From: CAMDBL01 sp964498125
GTDB taxonomy: Bacteria > Pseudomonadota > Alphaproteobacteria > Rhizobiales > Hyphomicrobiaceae
Length of the DNA: 6,119 bases
Assembly: GCA_964498125.1 (NCBI GenBank)
Contig: CAZCGE010000012.1
Span: 1 to 6,119, forward strand
Direction: 5' to 3'
Shown piece by piece: positions 1-5,672 of the stretch (position 1 is its first letter; the number at the start of each line of letters is the position of its first letter). Made by a program: the position numbers and the translations under genes. Below the pieces are notes generated by a model. The model made no database searches. It was not told the origin of the DNA and saw nothing but the letters and a program-made list of their open reading frames with translations.

Positions 1-130
1 CCGCAGGACGAGGCCCATGGGCGTCTTCCAGGATCGCACCAGCATGGACCGCATCCTGTTCGCCGTCTTCTCCCACGAAAACAAAAACCAAGGCGTCAGC
101 ACTCCCTTCCTGCTGACACAAACCTTTTGA
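1..130 (+). CDS. C-terminal end of a probable IS256/mutator-type transposase (partial at left edge)
   Basis: An open frame with codons starting at position 2 enters from the left edge and stops at TGA 128-130, giving 42 residues that begin RRTRPMGVFQDRTSMDRILF and end in PFLLTQTF. The arrangement of RRTRPM, then S-x-D-R-I, an F-x-x-x-N segment and a closing LTQ resembles the C-termini I associate with IS256/mutator-family transposases, DDE enzymes that move their insertion sequence. This is recalled family resemblance, not an alignment. The catalytic residues would lie to the left and cannot be checked. No terminal inverted repeat could be identified after the stop, because the other IS end is not visible. 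It could instead be another transposase family. That it is the end of a real gene is more certain than the family. Confidence 0.55.
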   Translation, partial: RRTRPMGVFQDRTSMDRILFAVFSHENKNQGVSTPFLLTQTF

Positions 131-485
131 CGTTACCGCGCGGCGGTCCGAGATCGAGCGCTAGCAGGCAGCGCGCATGGTACAAGAAGCCACGACGCGC
201 GAGAAGGACGATGTCTATGTGCTTTGGCAATAAGCCTGGGCCATTTGGATGTTCGAGCGGGACGAGGCGGCAGCACATGTCTGTTCCGCCCTGCTCTCGA
301 GATCAATCCCAACGCGGTGATCGCGTTGACTGTCGCCGGCTGGCTCTAGGCGGCACGGGAACCCGGCAGAGGCACGGAGACGCATCGAGCGCTCTCAGCG
401 CCTCAATCCACGTCATCCGCGCGGGCGGCATTGCCTCTCGTAGCTCGCTATACTGACCTAGCCATCCGTCCCTTCCCTCCGCCTT

Positions 486-587
486 GTTACGCCGTAACGA
501 AATGGGCACCCGTTGACACCGTACAAGGCCCCTGACGAGGAGCTCACATGGCCCGGGTGAACGGCGCGGCCAGCGTTACGCAGTAAC
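486..587. repeat. Pair of 13-bp palindromes GTTACGCCGTAAC / GTTACGCAGTAAC
   Basis: GTTACGCCGTAAC at 486-498 is a perfect palindrome around a single central base. GTTACGCAGTAAC at 575-587 differs from it at one position and keeps the GTTAC/GTAAC arms. Their centres are 89 bp apart. Between them lie a TTGACA hexamer (513-518) and a GAGGAG ribosome-binding site followed by ATG (548). Two near-identical palindromes bracketing a candidate start region is the layout of a dimeric repressor's operators. No matching regulator is seen in the window, so the operator role is inference. Confidence 0.45.
548..586 (+). CDS. Possible 12-codon leader peptide or remnant gene start
   Basis: ATG at 548 follows GAGGAG (537-542) at a spacing of 5 bases, the best ribosome-binding site in the first 1.3 kb. 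It opens a 12-codon frame, MARVNGAASVTQ, that ends at TAA 584-586. The stop lies inside the second GTTAC palindrome. After the stop the same frame stays open to 856, but the residues there look like no protein I recognise. It may be a leader peptide, the 5' stub of a gene replaced by AT-richer DNA, or chance. A TTGACA stands at 513-518, but no convincing -10 box follows at the right distance. Confidence 0.2.
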   Translation: MARVNGAASVTQ

Positions 588-767
588 TGATGTTGGTTTC
601 TCTCGTACGCATCCGGTGCGCAATGACGTGGCGTGAATGCCGCACAATTGGAATGTCAGAGTTCATGTTTCGGTTCGGTGTTCTGGACATCAGGATAAAA
701 AGCACTAGCGTCAGTCACGAAAGAACCCTTGAAAATACAAAGACTTATTTGGTGCTATCGAAGATCT

Positions 768-787
768 CTTGGTGTCAACCACCAAGA
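768..787. repeat. Perfect 8-bp inverted repeat with a 4-base loop
   Basis: TCTTGGTG (768-775) and CACCAAGA (780-787) are perfect inverted complements around the loop TCAA. The right arm is followed by TTTCTCT, a weak T-rich tract. The structure could be a weak intrinsic terminator reading rightward or a protein-binding palindrome. No gene ends just upstream, which argues against a normal terminator role. Confidence 0.35.
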
Positions 788-908
788 TTTCTCTGCAATT
801 TCAATGTTGTTTTAATCACCACGCGATTCCACAGCGTCCGCGTCCGAAAGTTGTGACCCGTCTACGTCACCGCGTTGCACTTGAGCATCGCAAGCTTTTT
901 GGGGCGGC

Positions 909-1002
909 CCGCGGCCGGAAGTGGCCGCGGTCGGGTGCTATCGCGCGGGCGGAAGGGCCCGCGCGACCGAGCCCCGCAAGCGCGGGTCTCGGCCCATTCG
1001 GG
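909..1002. repeat. Cluster of three GC-rich hairpins
   Basis: Three inverted repeats follow within 95 bases. CCGCGGCC (909-916) pairs perfectly with GGCCGCGG (923-930) around a 6-base loop. The segment 967-992 folds as an 11-base stem with one C-T mismatch around the loop AAGC. CCC-ATTC-GGG occupies 993-1002. Such clusters are typical of repetitive extragenic palindromic DNA in GC-rich genomes. Whether they are repeated elsewhere in the genome cannot be seen here. Confidence 0.4.
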
Positions 1003-1129
1003 TGACGCCCCCTCCGCCGGTCCACGATCAGCGTGGCGAGTGCGATTCCGCCCGATCACGGCGACACTATAGCTATGATGTGCATGACGTTTCGCAAGGG
1101 CTCGCTCGGACTCACCCAAGGGATGACCA

Positions 1130-1192
1130 CCCTTCGGCGCCGTCGTCGCTCGCCCCTGTGGGGCGAGGGCGAGCGACGACGGCTCCGAAGGG
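1130..1192. repeat. 63-nt near-perfect stem-loop (26-base arms), palindromic repeat element
   Basis: The left arm 1130-1155 (CCCTTCGG then CGCCGTCGTCGCTCGCCC) pairs with the right arm 1167-1192 over 26 positions with one mismatch (C1138 against T1184), leaving an 11-base loop. An alternative inner hairpin, CTCGCCCC-TGT-GGGGCGAG (1149-1167), competes for the loop. The 9-mer AAGGGATGA occurs just before the structure (1118-1126) and again at its right end (1188-1196), partly inside the right arm. Fold length and near-perfection exclude chance. It is probably a dispersed palindromic element (REP or MITE-like). No T tract follows, so a rho-independent terminator is unlikely. Confidence 0.7.
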
Positions 1193-1223
1193 ATGATGGA
1201 CAACTGCGTGCCCGCGGGCATCT

Positions 1224-1292
1224 CGCAAATATAATCCAAATCTGGATTTCACGGAAATGCACGGATCTTCCCGCGACTTCCCGCAAATGCAC
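1224..1292. repeat. Phased AAAT/AAATGCAC direct repeats and 10-bp CTTCCCGC tandem
   Basis: AAATGCAC occurs at 1255-1262 and 1285-1292, exactly 30 bp apart. A shorter relative, CGCAAAT, lies at 1224-1230, about 28 bp before the first. CTTCCCGC is repeated at 1267-1274 and 1277-1284 with a 10-bp period. The spacing of roughly three helical turns places the copies on one DNA face, as in iterons or operators for cooperative binding. The array ends about 75 bp before the integrase-fragment start. The function is not shown by the sequence. Confidence 0.4.
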
Positions 1293-1324
1293 AATTTACC
1301 CTCTTTCGAAACCGACTTAATGAT

Positions 1325-1343
1325 GAGATACTTTCAAAGTCTC
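1325..1343. promoter_or_regulatory. Imperfect palindrome before the truncated integrase gene
   Basis: ACTTTCAAAGT (1330-1340) is a perfect palindrome around C1335. It is flanked by GAG (1325-1327) and CTC (1341-1343), which extend the symmetry with two unpaired bases on the left. It lies 23 bases before the ATG at 1366, a typical place for an autoregulatory operator. A modest ribosome-binding site, AAAGG (1352-1356), follows with 9 bases of spacing. No clear -35/-10 pair could be assigned. Confidence 0.3.
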
Positions 1344-1365
1344 AGCGCAATAAAGGTGTCGCCCG

Positions 1366-2181
1366 ATGTCGTCGAGCCAGCATCCAGATATCAATCCCCG
1401 CCGGTCTTATGCAAGCCCGAGTGAGCCGCATTGGCAATTCAGTCGAGAGGCGGCCGACGAACGAGCGCGCGCAGCTGCCAAGACAGCCAATAAATCAGCC
1501 GCGCCCGAAAGCGCTTCATCTGGATCGGCTGAGCCGACAACATCGCGCGCGCAACGCGCTGGCAAAAACTCGAAGCCCTACACCGAGCGCGTCGTCGATG
1601 AGTTACGCGACCAGTTCCGGTCCGGCGAAGTACCCCACCCGCCCACCCAGACTCAATCAATGCGGCTCAAGCACATCAAGCGTGTCGTCGACCGCCATGG
1701 CGTCGTTCGCCTCTACTACGCGCGCGGGGGCAAGCCGCACATCCGCCTGGACGCGCCGGAAGGCACGCCCGCCTTTCTCGAAGCCTACGAGGCCGCACAG
1801 CAAGCGAAGACGATCCAGCGGCGCCTTGCGCATCGGCCCTCCAAGCCGCACCGCTCACTGCGTGATCTCGTCGACCTCTACCAGCGCTCTCAGAGGTATG
1901 CCCGCCTCGCGCCGCACACCCAGCGTGTCTATGATCGGGTGTTGCACCGGTTGCTGCATGTCGAGGGGCTGGCGGACAGCAGCGCCGCGTCCCTCGGCCG
2001 CAAGCGAATTCAGCAACTCGTCGACCGGCACGCCGATGCTCCTGCGGCGGCGGCCGACCTGCTCAAGAAGCTCCGCATCCTGTTCCGATGCGCCATCGAC
2101 CATGGCTGGCGGTCAGATGATCCGACACGCGCGGTCAGGATCGGCCGCGGCGGCGACGTCGCCTCCCGTCGGCCGAGTTGA
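1366..2181 (+). CDS. Truncated tyrosine-type phage integrase: arm-binding and core-binding domains only
   Basis: The frame gives 271 residues. Residues 1-95 are Ala/Ser/Arg-rich and look disordered. Residues 99-150 (LKHIKRVVDRHGVVRLYY onward, ending FLEAYEAA) match the N-terminal arm-type DNA-binding segment of many alphaproteobacterial phage integrases. Residues 163-257 (SLRDLVDLY to DDPTRAVR) are the helical core-binding domain, with the usual HTQRVYDRVL helix and HGWRSDDPT near its end. Full relatives continue with a catalytic domain of roughly 180 residues carrying R-H-R-Y. Here the protein stops 14 residues after DPTRAVR, and neither other forward frame resumes the homology. A simple frameshift is therefore unlikely; a deletion or recombination removed the end. 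The start at 1366 has a modest AAAGG site; Met99 (1660) would suit the ancestral integrase. It cannot catalyse recombination but could still bind DNA. Its stop overlaps the next ORF. Confidence 0.65.
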   Translation: MSSSQHPDINPRRSYASPSEPHWQFSREAADERARAAAKTANKSAAPESASSGSAEPTTSRAQRAGKNSKPYTERVVDELRDQFRSGEVPHPPTQTQSMRLKHIKRVVDRHGVVRLYYARGGKPHIRLDAPEGTPAFLEAYEAAQQAKTIQRRLAHRPSKPHRSLRDLVDLYQRSQRYARLAPHTQRVYDRVLHRLLHVEGLADSSAASLGRKRIQQLVDRHADAPAAAADLLKKLRILFRCAIDHGWRSDDPTRAVRIGRGGDVASRRPS

Positions 2182-3257
2182 GATCGGGTGCTGCCGTGCC
2201 ACGTCTCCGCATTGACTTCTTTCTGGCAGGCCTGCTCATCGCAGTGGGACTTGTAGTGTTGCTTGATGCCGCGGACGCCTCACGGGCGGCGGCTGCCACT
2301 TTCGCTGCGCTCAGTCTCACGGATGTGTTGCTCGCCGGGGGCGGCCTGCTGGTTGCAGCGATGACCGGTGTCGCCGGCGCACTGGTCGTCGCCGACGCGC
2401 GTGCCGACGTAGCTGCGGCACATGCCTGGCAGGACATCAGTGCCGAATTGGCCATGGTCGCCACGGTCACCGAGACGGCGCCGGTTCGCAGTATAGATGA
2501 GCGTTACATTTCCAGCCCGCAGGACGAGGGATTGCGGCAGTTCTTGCTCGCCCATCGGTACATCGTGCCGGTTTCGCCGCTCAGCGATGCCGGTTCTCCT
2601 GCGCCACCCCGTGCCGACGCCGATACTGCTGGTGGAATCGATGATGGCGCCCGGTCCGGCACCGAGCTTCAGATAGCCGACGGGTCAGCTATTGATGGCC
2701 ACCGTGCGCACATGGCCGCGAACTCTGAGGTGGCGATCAATTGCACGTCCCAGCTGAGCGCAAGCAATGTCAAAGATTGGGGAAGGCGAGGCCAGCACAG
2801 CGCCAAACGTCGAGTGTCAAGGGCGCTCCTCGTCGCCAATGCTGGCGTGAGTTGGGATGGTCCTGTCCGCTCCGCGGTCGATGCCTGTCGCGCGCTGGCG
2901 GATCCTTGCGCAGCAGAAGTGATTGTTCTCGCCGACCGCAGCAGCCGCGATGGCAACCCAGCACACCGAGACGTCTCGGCTGATCCTCGTACGACGGCAC
3001 AGCCCGGCTGCCGCGGGCCGCCGGTCGGCGTGAGCCAACAGCAGGTTTCGTCCGGGCCAGGGACTATCGGCAAATCGTTTCGCGAAAGCGTTCAGTCGCG
3101 AATCAATGCGGCTGCCGATCCCGTCGTGATCGACAATCTCGGTGACGGAATTCCGGTTGGCGCAGCCGAGCTGGAAGTTGTCGAGGCGTATCTCGACGAC
3201 GTGCTGGGCGAACTACTCGTAGCGGTCGCGTCCGGTCAGAACCACGGCAAATCCTGA
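2178..3257 (+). CDS. Unrecognised protein with two predicted N-terminal membrane helices
   Basis: I do not recognise a family. The frame gives 359 residues from TTG 2178, which overlaps the TGA (2179-2181) of the preceding gene. GTG at 2196 is an equally plausible start and places PRLR directly before the first helix. Hydrophobic segments at about residues 14-29 (FFLAGLLIAVGLVVLL) and 50-72 (VLLAGGGLLVAAMTGVAGALVVA) suggest a membrane hairpin. Next come an Ala/Glu-rich stretch and a long polar, low-complexity middle (about 125-310) rich in Asp, Gly, Ser and Pro. The last 30 residues return to an acidic amphipathic stretch (ELEVVEAYLDDVLGELL). Neither start has a strong ribosome-binding site, so translation may be coupled to the integrase fragment. 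The stop is 94 bases before the recombinase ATG, in the same direction. The middle may be degenerate or fused sequence; the membrane N-terminus is the most credible part. Confidence 0.5.
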   Translation: MRSGAAVPRLRIDFFLAGLLIAVGLVVLLDAADASRAAAATFAALSLTDVLLAGGGLLVAAMTGVAGALVVADARADVAAAHAWQDISAELAMVATVTETAPVRSIDERYISSPQDEGLRQFLLAHRYIVPVSPLSDAGSPAPPRADADTAGGIDDGARSGTELQIADGSAIDGHRAHMAANSEVAINCTSQLSASNVKDWGRRGQHSAKRRVSRALLVANAGVSWDGPVRSAVDACRALADPCAAEVIVLADRSSRDGNPAHRDVSADPRTTAQPGCRGPPVGVSQQQVSSGPGTIGKSFRESVQSRINAAADPVVIDNLGDGIPVGAAELEVVEAYLDDVLGELLVAVASGQNHGKS

Positions 3258-3337
3258 AGGCCGGCGGCGCGAATCTCCGTGCCCTTGTGCTGCCTGCTGT
3301 AGCTCGTAGAGTCTGGAGGTGAGATCGAAGCCGAATT

Positions 3338-3343
3338 GGGGAG
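3338..3343 (+). promoter_or_regulatory. Ribosome-binding site that fixes the recombinase start
   Basis: GGGGAG stands 8 bases before ATG 3352. The frame is open further up to GTG 3319, but that codon touches its only purine-rich sequence (GGAG, 3315-3318) with no spacing. ATG 3352 is therefore preferred. Confidence 0.6.
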
Positions 3344-3351
3344 CATCGCGT

Positions 3352-5061
3352 ATGACCAACACCGCAGCACGGCGCGAGCACATCCCTGGCAATGGCGTTG
3401 CACTGGCGTCCGCTTCCGCCGCGCGCGCCGCGATCTATCTGCGCGTCTCGACCGGCCGGCAGGCGGAGCACGATCTGTCGATTCCGGACCAGAAGGCGCA
3501 GACCCAGGCATGGGTCGAGCAGCGCGGCTGGAGCGTCGTCGCCGAGTACGTCGAGCCCGGCGCTTCAGCGACCGACGACAAGCGCCCGCAGTTCCAGCGC
3601 ATGATCGAGCGCGCCTGTGACGGCGAGAACGCATTTGACGTGATCGTCGTGCATTCGTTCTCGCGCTTCTTCCGCGATGCCTTCGGGCTCGAATTCTACC
3701 TGCGCAAGCTCGCCAAGCACGGCGTCAAGCTGGTCTCGATCACCCAGGAATTGGGCGACGACCCGGCTCAGGTCATGATGCGCCAGGTGATCGCGCTGTT
3801 CGACGAGTACCAGTCGAAGGAGAACGCCAAGCACGTTCTGCGCTCGATGAAGGAAAATGCGCGTCAGGGGTTCTGGAATGGCGCGCGGCCACCCTACGGA
3901 TACGCGGCGGTCGAGGTCGAAAAGCGCGGCGCCAGGGTCAAGAAGCGGCTGGTGGTCGATCCGGTGGAATCCGAGATCGTCCGGCTGATGTTTCGCCTTT
4001 TCGTCGAAGGCGATCAGGGCTCCGGGCCCAAGGGCGTGAAGAGCATCGTGACGTGGCTTAATGAGCGCGGCCACCGCACCCGCGCCGGCGCAACATGGGG
4101 CATCGGGCCGGTCCACGCCATGCTGACCCACCCGGTCTATGGTGGCAGAATGCGCTTCAACAAGCACGAGGCGCGCACCGGTCGCCGCAAGGCCGACAAT
4201 GAGCATGTATTTGCCGAGGTGCCGGCCATCATCGAGCCGGCACTGTTCGCCAAGGTTCAGACTTTGCTCAAGGACCGCAACCCGCGGGTGACCGCGCCGC
4301 GCATCGTCACCGGTCCCATCCTCCTCACCGGCCTCGCCGTATGCGCGACCTGCGACGGCGCCATGACCTTGCGCACCGGCACCTCGAAGACCGGCGCCAT
4401 ACATCGCTACTGCACCTGCTCTACGTGCGCGCGCGCCGGCAAGTCCGCCTGCAAGGGGCGCTCGATCCGCATGGACAAGCTCGACGGCTTGGTCACCGGT
4501 CAGATTATCGACCGGCTGCTCGATCCCGAGCGTCTCGGAACCATGCTGTCATCGCTGGCCAGCCGGCGGGCGGCGAAGGCCGCGACCGTCGATGAGCGCA
4601 TCGCGATCCTGGAGAAGGAGGTTTACGACACGGATGAACGCCTGCGCCGACTCTACAAACTTGTCGAGGACGGCGTCACCGAACAGGACGATATCCTGAA
4701 GGACCGGCTGATCGCCCTGAAGGCCGATCGCGACCGAGCGCACGCAGCACTGGAACGAGCAAGAGCCGGCACGCGTCCGGCGGTCGATATCAGCCCGGCC
4801 CTGATCGAGCGCTTCGGTCAGATCATGCGCCACAAGCTGACCTCCGGTGAGATCCCGTTCCGGAAGGCCTACATCGGCGCGATTATCGACCGCATCGAGG
4901 TCGACGACCAGCAGATCCGCATCCTTGGCCGGAAAGACGTTTTGGAGCAGGCCGTCATGGCCAACGGCGGTCCCGTGCCCGGGGTTCGCAGTTTTGTTCG
5001 CAAATGGCGCTCCCTACGGGAGTCGAACCCGTCTTTTCAGATTGAAAATCTGACGTCCTAA
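3352..5061 (+). CDS. Large serine recombinase (site-specific integrase/excisionase of the mobile element)
   Basis: 569 residues, within the normal range for large serine recombinases, which cut and rejoin attachment sites through a serine-DNA intermediate. The resolvase domain spans about 25-165: AAIYLRVSTGRQ carries the catalytic Ser33 with Arg31, and HSFSRFFRDAFGLE supplies the conserved arginines. The recombinase domain follows (about 180-290, including PPYGY, VDPVESEIVRLMFRLF and LTHPVYGG). A zinc ribbon has C331-x-x-C334 and a second cluster C354, C356, C359, C367. A coiled coil starts near residue 413 (VDERIAILEKEVYDTDERLRRLY), the segment known in the family to control synapsis and direction. 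The body ends in a family-typical VRKW. The last 19 residues (RSLRESNPSFQIENLTS region) are antisense tRNA-Glu sequence. No domain is missing and no frame is broken, so the enzyme is probably active. The 94-base upstream gap shows no strong promoter. Confidence 0.93.
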   Translation: MTNTAARREHIPGNGVALASASAARAAIYLRVSTGRQAEHDLSIPDQKAQTQAWVEQRGWSVVAEYVEPGASATDDKRPQFQRMIERACDGENAFDVIVVHSFSRFFRDAFGLEFYLRKLAKHGVKLVSITQELGDDPAQVMMRQVIALFDEYQSKENAKHVLRSMKENARQGFWNGARPPYGYAAVEVEKRGARVKKRLVVDPVESEIVRLMFRLFVEGDQGSGPKGVKSIVTWLNERGHRTRAGATWGIGPVHAMLTHPVYGGRMRFNKHEARTGRRKADNEHVFAEVPAIIEPALFAKVQTLLKDRNPRVTAPRIVTGPILLTGLAVCATCDGAMTLRTGTSKTGAIHRYCTCSTCARAGKSACKGRSIRMDKLDGLVTGQIIDRLLDPERLGTMLSSLASRRAAKAATVDERIAILEKEVYDTDERLRRLYKLVEDGVTEQDDILKDRLIALKADRDRAHAALERARAGTRPAVDISPALIERFGQIMRHKLTSGEIPFRKAYIGAIIDRIEVDDQQIRILGRKDVLEQAVMANGGPVPGVRSFVRKWRSLRESNPSFQIENLTS

Positions 5062-5079
5062 CCGATAGACGAAGGGAGC
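5005..5079 (-). tRNA. tRNA-Glu (anticodon TTC), integration target of the element
   Basis: Read on the minus strand, the gene starts GCTCCCTTCGTC at 5079 and closes with AGGGAGC, discriminator G (5008) and an encoded CCA (5005-5007). The 7-bp acceptor stem is perfect. The anticodon arm is TCAGA-TTTTCAA-TCTGA with anticodon TTC at 5044-5046, which reads GAA/GAG glutamate codons. The T arm is ACGGG-TTCGACT-CCCGT. All parts are intact, so the gene should be functional. Its 3' end faces the serine recombinase, whose last 57 bases, including the stop codon, lie inside it. This is the geometry of integration at a tRNA 3' end, with the 3' portion supplied by the incoming element. No clear promoter was found to its right, and no terminator to its left. 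Confidence 0.95.
5005..5079. other. Probable attachment site (att) of the serine-recombinase element
   Basis: The recombinase gene is immediately beside and overlapping the 3' end of an intact tRNA-Glu gene, so the crossover probably lies in the tRNA 3' half or CCA end. The element would extend left and the host chromosome right. A search by eye for a second copy of the tRNA 3' end (such as TGGCGCTCCCTACGGGAG) across the window found none, so the partner site is probably left of position 1. The exact core cannot be defined from one junction. Confidence 0.5.
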
Positions 5080-5596
5080 GCAGGGGACTTGTTCGTTATG
5101 TCACTGCTGGCGGCCATGACCCTGACTGGTTCAAGGTGCGGTGCCTGACAGAGCCAATGGATGGCCGGCAATGGCGCGTGCTGACCTCTCTGGCGATTGA
5201 CGATCCCGGGCCGCCAGCACGCGCGAATTCGACCCGCCACCCGTGCCTCGCACTCCGACTCGAGTGCCCCTAAGGGACCGGTTCCGGCTAGCGAAGCTGC
5301 CCCCTTCTATCGGACTAACTTGCCCGCATCAAGCGCCCGTCCGGCGCGCGCGCATCGCCACAATAGCCAATTCCAAGCGCCTCGCGCGCCACTTTGTGAA
5401 CAGAGGCACTTCGCCACCCGACCCCGATAGGACATTCGCGCATTGCCATCGCCCGCCAGCCTAATCCGCGCCGGCCAGTACTGCGCCGTCCAATCCTTGA
5501 CAATGTCCGGCTCTGCCACCTACAAGCAGGGCCAGCAGCGCTCCCAAGGGTGACCTTCCTGGTTTGGCAGGGCGCAATGCGCTGCACACCCGTGTC
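5080..5596. other. 517-bp intergenic stretch between tRNA-Glu and tRNA-Ala
   Basis: No convincing gene was found. The open frames lack ribosome-binding sites and recognisable protein character. The longest one on the minus strand is read through the antisense of tRNA-Ala. The only supported content is a candidate tRNA-Ala promoter at 5497-5526 and a small GCACTC/GAGTGC inverted repeat at 5250-5267. It probably represents host DNA upstream of both tRNA genes. Confidence 0.55.
5497..5526 (+). promoter_or_regulatory. Candidate sigma-70-type promoter of tRNA-Ala
   Basis: A perfect -35 hexamer TTGACA (5497-5502) is followed after 18 bases by TACAAG (5521-5526), which matches the -10 consensus at 4 of 6 positions. 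Transcription would start about 60 bases before the tRNA and give a short 5' leader. The -35 is strong and the -10 weak, and the position before a stable-RNA gene supports the call. Confidence 0.45.
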
Positions 5597-5672
5597 GGGG
5601 CCGTAGCTCAGCTGGGAGAGCGCTGCAATCGCACTGCAGAGGTCAGGAGTTCGATCCTCCTCGGCTCCACCA
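5597..5672 (+). tRNA. tRNA-Ala (anticodon CGC)
   Basis: The sequence starts GGGGCCGTAGCTCAGCTGGG and ends CGGCTCC-A-CCA, with the CCA encoded. The acceptor stem GGGGCCG/CGGCTCC contains one G-T wobble pair. The anticodon arm is CTGCA-ATCGCAC-TGCAG with anticodon CGC, reading the GCG alanine codon, which is frequent in GC-rich genomes. The T arm is AGGAG-TTCGATC-CTCCT. It is a complete 76-nt tRNA. No hairpin terminator follows; the next bases are AT-rich (ATTAAATCAATCAC). Confidence 0.95.

Larger units (their letters stand above)
131..1365. other. 1.2-kb region without a convincing gene, rich in inverted and direct repeats
   Basis: No reading frame here has both a plausible start and a recognisable protein. 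The longer open frames lie on both strands over GC-rich palindromes, which create open frames by symmetry. Composition is mosaic: about 590-870 is distinctly AT-richer than the GC-rich stretches around it, suggesting joined fragments of different origin. The supported contents are the paired palindromes at 486-587, a hairpin at 768-787, a hairpin cluster at 909-1002, the 63-nt stem-loop at 1130-1192 and phased repeats at 1224-1292. It is probably a boundary zone between the transposase remnant and the integrase-bearing element. Confidence 0.6.

Noticed and set aside
127..456. 109-codon frame after the transposase remnant
   Set aside because: It starts inside the end of the preceding gene in another frame, lacks a ribosome-binding site and has no recognisable character.
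590..856. 88-codon frame in the AT-richer segment
   Set aside because: No ribosome-binding site directly before ATG 590 and no protein-like pattern; it only continues the frame of the 12-codon ORF after its stop.
1282..1289. CGCAAATG shared with 4999-5006 at the tRNA-Glu junction, as a possible second att site
   Set aside because: Only 8 bp match and flanks do not agree with the tRNA 3' end; too short to call an attachment site.
862..1320. Several overlapping open frames on both strands
   Set aside because: They run through palindromic GC-rich DNA, which opens frames symmetrically, and their residues are low-complexity Arg/Pro/Ala.
2517..2529. CCGCAGGACGAGG also found at 1-13
   Set aside because: A 13-bp match in GC-rich coding DNA, in different reading frames and with no extension, is compatible with chance.
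3285..3312. TTGTGC-16-TAGAGT as a recombinase promoter
   Set aside because: The -35 matches consensus at only 3 of 6 positions and the spacing is short; not supportable.
3565..4404. 279-codon open frame on the minus strand
   Set aside because: It lies entirely within the well-supported serine recombinase and is a shadow of its GC-rich codons.
5095..5134. Minus-strand promoter for tRNA-Glu
   Set aside because: CATAAC and TTGAAC hexamers exist but are not at a workable spacing from each other.
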